DNA from: an uncultured Gammaproteobacteria bacterium
GTDB taxonomy: Bacteria; Pseudomonadota; Gammaproteobacteria; Pseudomonadales; Litorivicinaceae
Assembly (NCBI GenBank): GCA_913057215.1
Contig: CAJXNQ010000008.1
Span: 1-57,435 of the forward strand
Direction: 5' to 3'
Length of the DNA: 57,435 nucleotides
The position numbers and the translations under genes are program-made. Of this stretch, positions 44,642 through 52,775 are shown piece after piece. Numbering within the stretch: the first letter of the stretch is position 1; the number at the start of each line of letters is the position of its first letter. The notes beneath the pieces are model-generated. The model saw nothing but the letters and a program-made list of their open reading frames with translations. It had not been told where the DNA came from and made no database searches.

Positions 44642-46574
44642 ACAAACCACACTCAGTCTCCTCGGAATCGGCCTGCTCTCGATCGGCCTCGTGGGTTGCT
44701 CCGATTCTGAGACCGAAATCTCAGCAAGCTTTGATCCGGTCAATATGACCAGTGCGGATCAAGCCAATTGGTCGCCTGAAAAAGCGAGGCTTCGGAAGGA
44801 TGCGTTAACACCCTACCCGGCGCTCGGACTTGAGGCCTTACCGGCAGATCTCGAATGGACGACGCACCCGGGAACACCCTATCTGGGAAGCAGTGAAGCC
44901 ATCTCAGGCGGCACCTTTTATACCAACACCACGGTCTATCCACTCACCCTGCGCACAGTCGGACCCGATTCGAATAACTCGTTTCGAAGTTACCTCGGCG
45001 CCAACCAGTGGTCACTGACCACACTACACCCCAATACCGAAACGCCGATCCCTCAACTGGCACGCGAGTGGGCGGTCAGTGCTGATCAAACAACGCTGTA
45101 CTACCGACTGAATCCGGACGTACGCTGGTCCGATGGCATCCCAGTGACCGCAGATGATTACCTCTTTACGCTGGAATTCATGCGCTCTGAAGAGATCCTG
45201 GCTCCGTGGTACAACAATTATTTCACCGAGCAAATCGTCGACATTCGGAAATACGATGACCATACGATCGCAGTGGTTGGCAATGTGGCAAAACCCGAAG
45301 TCGATCTGCACACCAGTCTTTCCATTGGACCCAAGCCACGGCATTTTCATGTCTTAGATGCTGACTGGATCCAAAACGCCAACTGGGCCATTGAGCCTAA
45401 TACAGGGCCCTACCAAATTGATCAACGGAGCATTGTGGAGGGCAAGGGAGACTACGTCAGCTTCACCCGAAAACAAGACTGGTGGGGTGACGATGATCCG
45501 ATGTATCAGGGGCGTTTCAACGTCGACCGCGTACGGATCAAGGTGATTCGCGATCCAAATCTCGCGTTTAAGAGCTTCTTGAAAGGTGATCTTGACACCT
45601 ATCCGTTGGTGTTGCCCTCGTTTTGGCACGAACAAGCCACCGGCGAGCAATTTGATCGAGGCTACATTGAAAAGCTCGTGGTCTATAACGACACTCGCCA
45701 GCCATCCACCGGCATGTGGATGAACCAAGCAGTCTCACCGCTTGATGAACAGCCCGTCAGGCTCGGCATCCAACATGCGCTGAACTATGACAAGATGATT
45801 GCCACAGTCCTACGCAATGACTATGTTCGTTTGCCTCAGCATTACACAGGCTATGGCGAATATAGTAACCCCGACATCAGTCCACGTCCCTTTGATTTGG
45901 ACCAGGCTGCCTCCTATTTCCGGGAGGCCGGATTCACCGAGCGTGGACCCGATGGGATTTTGGTCCGTGACGGACAACGACTGGCGTTCAACGTCACCTA
46001 TTCGCAAGCGATCCACACCCCACGTTTGGTGGTGCTGAAAGAGGAGGCGAAAAAAGCCGGTCTTGAACTCAATCTGCAACTCCTCGATGGCCAAAACGCC
46101 TTTAAAAATGTGATTGAGAAGCAACATCAAATTGCCTGGATGGGCTGGTCCACCGGTTTTCGGCCGGCCTATTGGGAGCATTACCACTCCGCCAATGCCG
46201 ATCAACCGCAGACCAACAACATCACGAACATGAAACGTGCTGATTTGGATGCGAAAATTGAAGCCTATCGGAGCGCCACAACCGCAGAAACGCGGATTGC
46301 GTTGTCTCATGAGATTCAGGCCATTTTGCATGACGAAGCCGTCTTTGCACCGGCCTATATGGTGCCCTACTTCCGAGGTGCACATTGGCGCTGGATTCGA
46401 CTCCCTGAGGCGGCTGGGTCCAAAGATGGCGGGGGCATCTATGACCCCTTCACAGCAGCCTCAGGCGGTCTGTTCTGGATTGACCCAGAGCGCGCTCAAG
46501 AGACCCGAGATGCGCAAGATGCCGGCCGCAGTTTCGAGCCAGTCCTTGAAATCGATGAGCGTTTCAAACCGTGA
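44634..46574 (+). CDS. yejA: Peptide ABC transporter substrate-binding lipoprotein, YejA-like
   Basis: A 646-residue extracytoplasmic solute-binding protein of family 5. A lipoprotein signal ends in GLVGC, so the mature protein is anchored in a membrane at Cys22. The SBP_bac_5 fold shows in RLNPDVRWSDGIPVTADDYL and the C-terminal cleft region. Length and operon position match YejA, which in E. coli helps import peptides including microcin C. E. coli YejA is not predicted to be lipidated, so the lipobox is a difference. It overlaps both neighbours. Confidence 0.92.
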   Translation: MNKQTTLSLLGIGLLSIGLVGCSDSETEISASFDPVNMTSADQANWSPEKARLRKDALTPYPALGLEALPADLEWTTHPGTPYLGSSEAISGGTFYTNTTVYPLTLRTVGPDSNNSFRSYLGANQWSLTTLHPNTETPIPQLAREWAVSADQTTLYYRLNPDVRWSDGIPVTADDYLFTLEFMRSEEILAPWYNNYFTEQIVDIRKYDDHTIAVVGNVAKPEVDLHTSLSIGPKPRHFHVLDADWIQNANWAIEPNTGPYQIDQRSIVEGKGDYVSFTRKQDWWGDDDPMYQGRFNVDRVRIKVIRDPNLAFKSFLKGDLDTYPLVLPSFWHEQATGEQFDRGYIEKLVVYNDTRQPSTGMWMNQAVSPLDEQPVRLGIQHALNYDKMIATVLRNDYVRLPQHYTGYGEYSNPDISPRPFDLDQAASYFREAGFTERGPDGILVRDGQRLAFNVTYSQAIHTPRLVVLKEEAKKAGLELNLQLLDGQNAFKNVIEKQHQIAWMGWSTGFRPAYWEHYHSANADQPQTNNITNMKRADLDAKIEAYRSATTAETRIALSHEIQAILHDEAVFAPAYMVPYFRGAHWRWIRLPEAAGSKDGGGIYDPFTAASGGLFWIDPERAQETRDAQDAGRSFEPVLEIDERFKP

Positions 46575-47536
46575 GTGTGTTGGACGTCAGTGAGTTGTCG
46601 GTCGGGTTTGCCTCAGAACAGGGCATCCTTGAGGTCATTTCTGACTTATCACTGAGCATTGCACCAGGAGAAACTCTGGGCCTTGTCGGCGAATCTGGAT
46701 GCGGGAAATCCTTAACGGCGACGGCCATCATGGGTTTACTGCCGAAACCACACGGCCAGATCCTCGGCGGTGACATTCGCCTGCTTGGTGAATCCTTATT
46801 GACATCAACTGAAGCCGAGCGTCGGCAACATCGCGGCCAAGACATGGCGATGGTTTTTCAAGAACCCATGACCGCATTGAATCCAGTGCAACCGGTTGGC
46901 CGACAACTGGCTGAGATCTATCAAATTCATCGACCAAACTGGAGCACGTCACAAATTCAGTCACGGATCGTCTCGAATCTCAAAGCAGTTGGCATTCAGG
47001 ATCCTGAGTCACGACTCAGCGCATACCCCCATGAACTCTCAGGTGGCATGCGCCAGCGGATCATGATCGCGATGGCACTGTCACTTGAACCAAAACTCCT
47101 GATTTGTGACGAACCAACAACTGCGCTTGATGTCACAATTCAAGCACAGGTCCTTGATTTAATTCGAAACCTAACGCGCGAACACGGCACTGCAGTGTTA
47201 TTTATCACACACGATCTCGGGGTCATCGCCGAGCTCGCAGATCGGGTGTGTGTCATGTATGGCGGACAACGCTGTGAAGAGCGCGACGTCGAAGCGTTGT
47301 TTCGTGCCCCACTGCACCCCTACACGCAAGGCCTCCTCGACTCCATTCCGAGGCTGGATCACAGTCCGCGCACGCGTCTGCAAACCATCGACGGGCAAGT
47401 CCCGCAAGCCGGCCAATTTCCAGCCGGCTGTCGATTTCGACAACGCTGCACGCGCGCCAGTGCTGAGTGCGAGGCGACACCGCCCTTTGTAGACGGCGTT
47501 GCCTGTTTCCACCCCAGAGAGACTCACCATGCTTGA
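46571..47536 (+). CDS. Peptide ABC transporter ATP-binding protein (OppD/DppD type, YejF N-half)
   Basis: A 321-residue ATPase. Walker A is GESGCGKS, the Q-loop FQEPMTALNPVQPVG, the signature LSGGMRQR and Walker B LLICDEPTTALD. The C-terminal oligopeptide-type extension has a Cys-containing FPAGCRFRQRC motif, which in this group can bind an Fe-S cluster. It corresponds to the first half of the fused E. coli YejF. The GTG start overlaps the binding-protein stop (GTGA). Confidence 0.93.
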   Translation: MSVLDVSELSVGFASEQGILEVISDLSLSIAPGETLGLVGESGCGKSLTATAIMGLLPKPHGQILGGDIRLLGESLLTSTEAERRQHRGQDMAMVFQEPMTALNPVQPVGRQLAEIYQIHRPNWSTSQIQSRIVSNLKAVGIQDPESRLSAYPHELSGGMRQRIMIAMALSLEPKLLICDEPTTALDVTIQAQVLDLIRNLTREHGTAVLFITHDLGVIAELADRVCVMYGGQRCEERDVEALFRAPLHPYTQGLLDSIPRLDHSPRTRLQTIDGQVPQAGQFPAGCRFRQRCTRASAECEATPPFVDGVACFHPRETHHA

Positions 47537-48491
47537 AGCCCGTGCACTCGATGTGAACTTTCCGGTGTTTCAAGGTGTACTGAAGCGCCAAGTCGGCTCA
47601 ATCTCTGCAGTCTCCAACGTCTCACTGTCAGTGCGCCGTGGCGAAACCCTCGGGCTTGTTGGCGAGTCAGGGTGTGGCAAGAGCACGTTTCTTAAAGCGC
47701 TTGCAGCACTTGTCAAACGCAGCCAAGGCGAGGTCAGACTCGATAATCAGATCATTGATCCCACGGTGCAATCGGATTTGGCGGCATTCCGGCGAAGTGT
47801 GCAGATGGTCTTCCAAGACCCTGCAGAGAGTCTGAACAGCCGGCATTCCCTGCACCAAATTCTGACAGAACCCTATGAGATTCATGGGCTGTATTCTCCA
47901 AGTGAGCGGATTGAGCGGGTTCAGGCAATCCTGAATTCAGTCGGTCTCGGCAATACATCCCTGTCTAAGTACCCACATGAATTCTCAGGTGGTCAACGCC
48001 AGCGAATCGGTGTCGCTCGAGCGCTGACACTGGAACCTGATTATTTACTCTGTGATGAACCGGTATCGGCTCTCGATGTCTCGGTCCAAGCACAACTCCT
48101 CAATCTGTTGATGGAGCTTCAAGAGGCACGCCAGTTGGGGCTTTTGATCGTCGCGCACGATTTGAGTGTGGTCAGACACATCAGTCACCGGGTCGGCGTC
48201 ATGTATTTGGGGGAATTGGTTGAACTCGCGCCGACACTGCCGCTGTATACGGAACCGAAGCATCCCTACACGGAAGCCCTGCTCGATGCGGTGCCAGTGC
48301 CTGACCCCACACGGCGCAATCGACCACGGACCGTGCTGAGTGGTGAAATCCCCTCACCCCAGAATCCGCCTGCAGGTTGCCGTTTTCACACGCGCTGCCC
48401 ACACGCCTGGGAGCGTTGCCGGGTTGAAAAACCGGCTTTACAGATGATCGCAACAGATCATTTTGCGGCCTGCCATAGAAATGACACCTGA
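47529..48491 (+). CDS. Peptide ABC transporter ATP-binding protein (OppF/DppF type, YejF C-half)
   Basis: A 320-residue ATPase beginning MLEARALDVNFPVFQGVLKR. Walker A is GESGCGKST, the signature FSGGQRQRIGVARAL and Walker B LLCDEPVSALD. The C-terminal extension has PPAGCRFHTRCPHAWERC. The ATG at 47529 overlaps the end of the previous gene by 8 bases; a TTG at 47499 is less likely. It pairs with the preceding ATPase to power the importer. In E. coli Yej these two domains are one polypeptide. Confidence 0.93.
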   Translation: MLEARALDVNFPVFQGVLKRQVGSISAVSNVSLSVRRGETLGLVGESGCGKSTFLKALAALVKRSQGEVRLDNQIIDPTVQSDLAAFRRSVQMVFQDPAESLNSRHSLHQILTEPYEIHGLYSPSERIERVQAILNSVGLGNTSLSKYPHEFSGGQRQRIGVARALTLEPDYLLCDEPVSALDVSVQAQLLNLLMELQEARQLGLLIVAHDLSVVRHISHRVGVMYLGELVELAPTLPLYTEPKHPYTEALLDAVPVPDPTRRNRPRTVLSGEIPSPQNPPAGCRFHTRCPHAWERCRVEKPALQMIATDHFAACHRNDT

Positions 48492-48529
48492 ACGCACTTA
48501 TATTTGAATCAGAATCATAAGGACGACCC

Positions 48530-49312
48530 ATGAGAGACGCGCCACTTGCGCTGGTGACCGGCAGCACCAGCGGTATTGGTTTAGGTATTGCCAAAGCGCT
48601 GGCTGAGGCAGGCTACCAGCTGTGCTTAAACGGCTTGGGCGCAATGGATGTGATCGAATCTGCACGTGCTGAAGTCGCTGCACACTCAGACCATCCGGTG
48701 TTGTTCATTGGGACTGATCTCAGTGACCCGCAAGCCATTGAAACGGCACTCACTGAACTCATCGCTGAGGCCGGTGCCATCAGTGTGTTGGTCAACAATG
48801 CCGGCATGCAGCACACCGCCCACGTCAAAGATTTTCCGCCAGAGATCTGGGATCAAGTGATTGCCTTGAATTTATCAGCGGCTTTTCACACCACCCGCCT
48901 GTGTTTACCAGGCATGCTCGCTGACAACTTTGGGCGCATCATCAATGTGGCGAGCGTTCACGGCCTTGTGGCATCAGTGAATAAACCGGCCTATGTCGCC
49001 GCCAAGCATGGCTTAATTGGCCTCACCAAGGCCACAGCCCTTGAGACCGCTGAAACCGGTGTGACCTGTAACGCGATCTGTCCTGGCTGGACACATACGC
49101 CGCTTATTCAGAAACAGATTGAGGCCAGAGCAGAAACGCTGGGCGTCAGTATCGAAGACGGCGGACGTGATCTGTTGTCTGAAAAACAGCCTTCGAAGAC
49201 CTTTGTTACAACGGACCAACTCGGAGCATTGGCCCGTTTTCTTTGCACGGATGCAGCAGCTCAAATCACCGGCGCATCGCTTCCGGTCGATGGCGGCTGG
49301 ACCGCTCAATAA
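48530..49312 (+). CDS. bdhA: D-3-hydroxybutyrate dehydrogenase
   Basis: A 260-residue short-chain dehydrogenase with the NAD-binding LVTGSTSGIGLGIAKAL, NNAGMQHTA, the Ser/Tyr/Lys triad in NVASVHGLVASVNKPAYVAA plus the following KHG, and the lid segment SEKQPSKTFVTTDQLG that is diagnostic for 3-hydroxybutyrate dehydrogenase. It oxidises 3-hydroxybutyrate to acetoacetate, as in polyhydroxybutyrate breakdown, although no PHB genes are in this window. AAGGA lies upstream of the ATG. A 38-base gap separates it from the ABC operon. Confidence 0.94.
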   Translation: MRDAPLALVTGSTSGIGLGIAKALAEAGYQLCLNGLGAMDVIESARAEVAAHSDHPVLFIGTDLSDPQAIETALTELIAEAGAISVLVNNAGMQHTAHVKDFPPEIWDQVIALNLSAAFHTTRLCLPGMLADNFGRIINVASVHGLVASVNKPAYVAAKHGLIGLTKATALETAETGVTCNAICPGWTHTPLIQKQIEARAETLGVSIEDGGRDLLSEKQPSKTFVTTDQLGALARFLCTDAAAQITGASLPVDGGWTAQ

Positions 49313-49328
49313 CCATGGAGAACACACA

Positions 49329-50147
49329 ATGTGTAATGAAATCAGTTGTTACCAATCCGATAAAGCCCCTCTGACAGTCGACCCCGAAAGCCGTCGCCTG
49401 TTTTTAAAAGGTGTTGCATCACTGCCCCTGGCCTATGTCCTTGCAGACGTTGAGTTGGCGCGCGCTGCAGCCCACGGTGGTGAGACCATCAGCCTCAATG
49501 TTCAGAATGTGGGAGAAGTCAGCGGCTTCTTTGTAAAGGCCGAAGATGCCAATGCACCGACCGTGCTTTTAATCCACGAATGGTGGGGCCTGAACGATCA
49601 TATCAAGGCCATGGCGGCTGAGTTTGCTGCCAAGGGGTTCCATACCCTGGCTGTGGACCTCTTCAAGGGATCCGTTGCAACCGATCGAGACGGTGCCATG
49701 GCTCAAATCCGAGCGCTGAACAAAGACGATGCAACCCAAACCATGAACGCCTGGGTGGACTGGGCGCGCGGTCAAGGTAACGGCAAAGTCGGTACCTGTG
49801 GATGGTGTTTTGGCGGTGGCTGGTCGCTTGAAACGGCACTCTCAGCAAAACCCGATGCAAGCGTCATCTACTACGGACGTGTGGGTGGTGATGCAGCCAC
49901 TTTAAGTGGGCTGAGTACCCCACTGCTTGGTCACTTCGGCACTCTGGATAAAAACATCAACCCACAGATGGTGGGTGCCTTTAAAAAGGCATTGCGAGAG
50001 GCCGGCAAGGACGATCATCTGACCACACACTGGTACACCGCCGATCATGCCTTTGCCAACCCGACCGGTGGACGGTATGACGAAGACGATGCGGCACTCG
50101 CATTTGCCCGCACGCTGACATTCTTAGAATCTCACCTGCGCGGCTGA
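49329..50147 (+). CDS. Dienelactone-hydrolase-family protein with twin-arginine-like leader
   Basis: A 272-residue alpha/beta hydrolase. The nucleophile is a Cys in GTCGWCFGGGWSLE, as in dienelactone hydrolase. HEWWGLNDHIKAMA is the family's oxyanion and Glu region, and the catalytic His is probably in TADHAFANPTGG. Residues 22-49 contain a twin-Arg pair and a hydrophobic run (SRRLFLKGVASLPLAYVLA), followed by ELARAAAHGG, which resembles a Tat signal. An export role is inference. The substrate is unknown. It follows bdhA by 16 bases and ends at a terminator. Confidence 0.9.
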   Translation: MCNEISCYQSDKAPLTVDPESRRLFLKGVASLPLAYVLADVELARAAAHGGETISLNVQNVGEVSGFFVKAEDANAPTVLLIHEWWGLNDHIKAMAAEFAAKGFHTLAVDLFKGSVATDRDGAMAQIRALNKDDATQTMNAWVDWARGQGNGKVGTCGWCFGGGWSLETALSAKPDASVIYYGRVGGDAATLSGLSTPLLGHFGTLDKNINPQMVGAFKKALREAGKDDHLTTHWYTADHAFANPTGGRYDEDDAALAFARTLTFLESHLRG

Positions 50148-50153
50148 TCCATG

Positions 50154-50184
50154 ACCGCTCCAGCGCATTGCTGGAGCGGTTTAT
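50154..50184 (+). terminator. Terminator hairpin between convergent genes
   Basis: An 11-bp perfect stem ACCGCTCCAGC (50154-50164) / GCTGGAGCGGT (50170-50180) with a 5-base loop is followed by TTAT. It lies between the 3' ends of the dienelactone-hydrolase-like gene and the MAPEG gene. On the minus strand the stem is followed by few T residues, so it works better for the plus gene, though it may serve both. Confidence 0.8.
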
Positions 50185-50597
50185 CCAAATACACTCCAGG
50201 CAAGCCACACCGGAGCACTGATCACCGCCAAGGCGAGGCTTGTCAGCGTCAGCATCATGCCACGCACTCGGTTGGTAAACCGAGGCGGCTCGGCGGCCTC
50301 ATCGACGAGCAATGAGCGCGCATGTAGAATCCGACCGAGGATGAACGCGACCCCCAAACCGCTGACCCACCACAAATAGCTGTCAACCATCTCCAATAAA
50401 ATCAATAGGATTAGGAATATCGGTGTGACTTCAGTGAAGTTTCCGTGCGCACGAATGGCACGCTCAAGATCACTCGACACCGGCGCACCTGTCGCGGCCT
50501 GCTCTTGGCGGCGACGTTTGATCACCTGGTAGGTGAGAACCAGTTGCATCGCACCCAGTACAGACGCAATCAGAAGTGAAATCACTGGAATCGCCAT
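50181..50597 (-). CDS. MAPEG-family membrane protein
   Basis: A 138-residue membrane protein with four hydrophobic segments and the MAPEG pattern LERAIRAHGNFTEVTPIFLI, then LGRILHARSL. MAPEG proteins include microsomal-type glutathione transferases; bacterial YecN-like members have no assigned role. The start is the ATG at 50597, overlapping the chrA stop as TGATG. The longer frame to 50702 lies inside chrA. Confidence 0.9.
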   Translation of the reverse strand: MAIPVISLLIASVLGAMQLVLTYQVIKRRRQEQAATGAPVSSDLERAIRAHGNFTEVTPIFLILLILLEMVDSYLWWVSGLGVAFILGRILHARSLLVDEAAEPPRFTNRVRGMMLTLTSLALAVISAPVWLAWSVFG

Positions 50598-51751
50598 CAG
50601 AGCCCCACAAACCAATGGGTGACGAAGGTCAGAATCACCATCACGCTGACCAATTCGAGTGGGCTCCGTTTTAAGCCAACGGTCAACGCCAGGCTGACAC
50701 ACGCCAGTCCAGTCGTGGCAGCGTTATACACGCTCTCGGTAAAAATGGGATTGACCAAGACCGAGAGAAGAAGCCCCACCACCACAGCGTTGACATACAT
50801 CAGACGCGGTTTCAGCCAAGGAAGCATCTGTCCACCCACAGCGGCCGTGCCTGCAAGCAACAGTGCACCCGGTAAAAAGATGGCAAGCGTTGCCACGAGT
50901 GCACCGAGTAATGGCTGCTCAGCCAGTGTCACCGCACCGAGATAGGACCCAAGAGTAAATAAGGGGCCCGGCATTGCTTGGGCAAGCCCATAGCCTGCAA
51001 GGAATACATCTTCAGACAACGGCGGTACAAACTCAGACTCAAGGAGTGGTAACACCACATGCCCACCGCCAAAGACCAAGGCGCCACTTAAATAATTACC
51101 GGTCAAAATCTGACTCAGTGCGTCAGACCAGGGCAAGGTAACGGCCGCAATCAGGAGGAGCGCGTACAGAGCCAAACTGGCGATGCCGGTTTGCGTCGAG
51201 AGTGTCGGCGCGGGTGCCGGCGCATCCGCATCGTCAGACTTCAACAACACATGCCCCGCCAACAAAGCCACGGCGATCATGCCAACCTGAGCCCATGCAG
51301 TCGGCTGAATGTAGAATAAAACCGCCGCAATCAGGGCCGCCAGCTTGGTTTCCCGTGATTGGCAGAGCTGGCCCCACATGCCAATGACGGCCTGGGTCAC
51401 AATCCCAAGCGCGACAAGTTTCAAAGCTGTCACTAACCAGCTGGTCTCGGGTAAGTTTCCAGACAATACAGCCCAACCGCCCAAGGCCATCAACAGTGCG
51501 CTTGGGAGCGTAAAGCCGACAAAGGCGGCGAATGCCCCGGCTGTACCACCCAGGCGATAGCCGATTCCCATGCCAACCTGCGATGAGGCGGGCCCCGGAA
51601 TCACCTGGCACAAAGCTACGAGATTGGCGTAATCCGACTCACTAAAAACCTGTTTTTGCTCAACAAATACACGCCTAAAAATACCCAAATGCGCGACCGG
51701 CCCGCCAAAGGACGTGCAGCCAAGCCACAAAAACTGAAGAAATATCGCCAT
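50597..51751 (-). CDS. chrA: Chromate transporter ChrA family
   Basis: A 384-residue two-domain CHR transporter. The first domain begins FLWLGCTSFGGPVAHLGIFR and contains QVIPGPASSQVGMGIGYRLG. The second has GGGHVVLPLLESEFV and AGYGLAQAMPGPLFTLGSYL. Both FGGP-like and PGP motifs of the family are intact. Family members export chromate or related oxyanions; the physiological substrate here may differ. It is co-oriented with the MAPEG gene and the PhoD-like gene. Confidence 0.94.
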   Translation of the reverse strand: MAIFLQFLWLGCTSFGGPVAHLGIFRRVFVEQKQVFSESDYANLVALCQVIPGPASSQVGMGIGYRLGGTAGAFAAFVGFTLPSALLMALGGWAVLSGNLPETSWLVTALKLVALGIVTQAVIGMWGQLCQSRETKLAALIAAVLFYIQPTAWAQVGMIAVALLAGHVLLKSDDADAPAPAPTLSTQTGIASLALYALLLIAAVTLPWSDALSQILTGNYLSGALVFGGGHVVLPLLESEFVPPLSEDVFLAGYGLAQAMPGPLFTLGSYLGAVTLAEQPLLGALVATLAIFLPGALLLAGTAAVGGQMLPWLKPRLMYVNAVVVGLLLSVLVNPIFTESVYNAATTGLACVSLALTVGLKRSPLELVSVMVILTFVTHWFVGL

Positions 51752-51759
51752 GTGGCCCT

Positions 51760-52752
51760 CTACTGGATTGGAAATTCTGTAATCACATCACCGCGCGTAT
51801 TGTGCCAAACAACACGTGCGAATCCGTCTTGGTTGATGGCGAGCACCGCATAGTGATCTTCACGGATCGGCTCACCTAACTGGTTGGGAAGATACTCGGT
51901 TGCTTGAGTCCAGGCCATATTCAGCCCGCTCGAGGTGAATTCAAGGAAGCGCTCACCGAAGGCTTCGGATTCATAGGCGCCGCCAATGTGGCGATCACCG
52001 GACAATAGGATGAGTTGACTGGGTTTGCGCTCAGTCAGGAGTTTCAACAGCCGATCCCGCTCGTGCGGCAAATTCCCCCACCGCTCCCATCCATGTCCAT
52101 CGGCGAGAATCTGCACCGAGCTCATCACAATTCTGAGATCTGCCGGTTTGCTCAAGGTGGCCTCGAGCCACTCCCACTGCGCTGCACCCAACATCGACTG
52201 ACTTGAATCTGGGTTTGGCACGTACCGCTCAGCGCCTGGGGTGTTGCGTACCAGTGTCGGCTTCAGTCGTCCTCGGAACGAACGGGTATCCAAGGCAATG
52301 ATCTGCACCTGAAGCTCACCAATCTGCCGGATGCTCGCGTGATACACGCCTCGATCCCCTGCAGGCGAAGCCTCAGTATGTGGCGCGAAAAATTCCCAAA
52401 ACAAACGCTGACTGATGGCTTGGCCGGAGAAGGACGCACCGCCGTCGTTTTGACCAAAATCGTGATCATCCCAGGTGGCTGCGACAAATCCCAGTTGATC
52501 CCATGGAATCACCTGATTCGCGTCACGATACGCCTGTGCCAATTGAGCTTCACTGAACCCGCGAGAGGCGTAGACGTTATCACCCAAAAAGATGAAGCCA
52601 TCTAAAGACTCGGATGCAATGGCATCCCAAATCGGTGCGCTCTTGGCCTGATTAAAACAGGAGCCAAAGCCAATCCGTGTCTCCGCAGAAACACTGAAGG
52701 CAACCCATAATAGACATCCAACACACCATCGCATGACCGAATTAGAACGCAT
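51760..52752 (-). CDS. PhoD-like alkaline phosphatase / metallophosphatase
   Basis: About 330 residues with an N-terminal signal peptide (RWCVGCLLWVAFSVSA, cut near residue 23). The PhoD-like fold begins TRIGFGSCFNQAKSAPIW. Metal and active-site motifs are FIFLGDNVYASRGF, ATWDDHDFGQNDGG and LILLSGDRHIGGAYES. Such secreted phosphodiesterases/phosphatases scavenge phosphate. I start at the ATG at 52752; a TTG at 52779 would overlap the acyl-CoA ligase stop, and an ATG at 52734 is also possible. Confidence 0.9.
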   Translation of the reverse strand: MRSNSVMRWCVGCLLWVAFSVSAETRIGFGSCFNQAKSAPIWDAIASESLDGFIFLGDNVYASRGFSEAQLAQAYRDANQVIPWDQLGFVAATWDDHDFGQNDGGASFSGQAISQRLFWEFFAPHTEASPAGDRGVYHASIRQIGELQVQIIALDTRSFRGRLKPTLVRNTPGAERYVPNPDSSQSMLGAAQWEWLEATLSKPADLRIVMSSVQILADGHGWERWGNLPHERDRLLKLLTERKPSQLILLSGDRHIGGAYESEAFGERFLEFTSSGLNMAWTQATEYLPNQLGEPIREDHYAVLAINQDGFARVVWHNTRGDVITEFPIQ

Positions 52753-52775
52753 TTGTGTTTCCGATCGATGACAAC

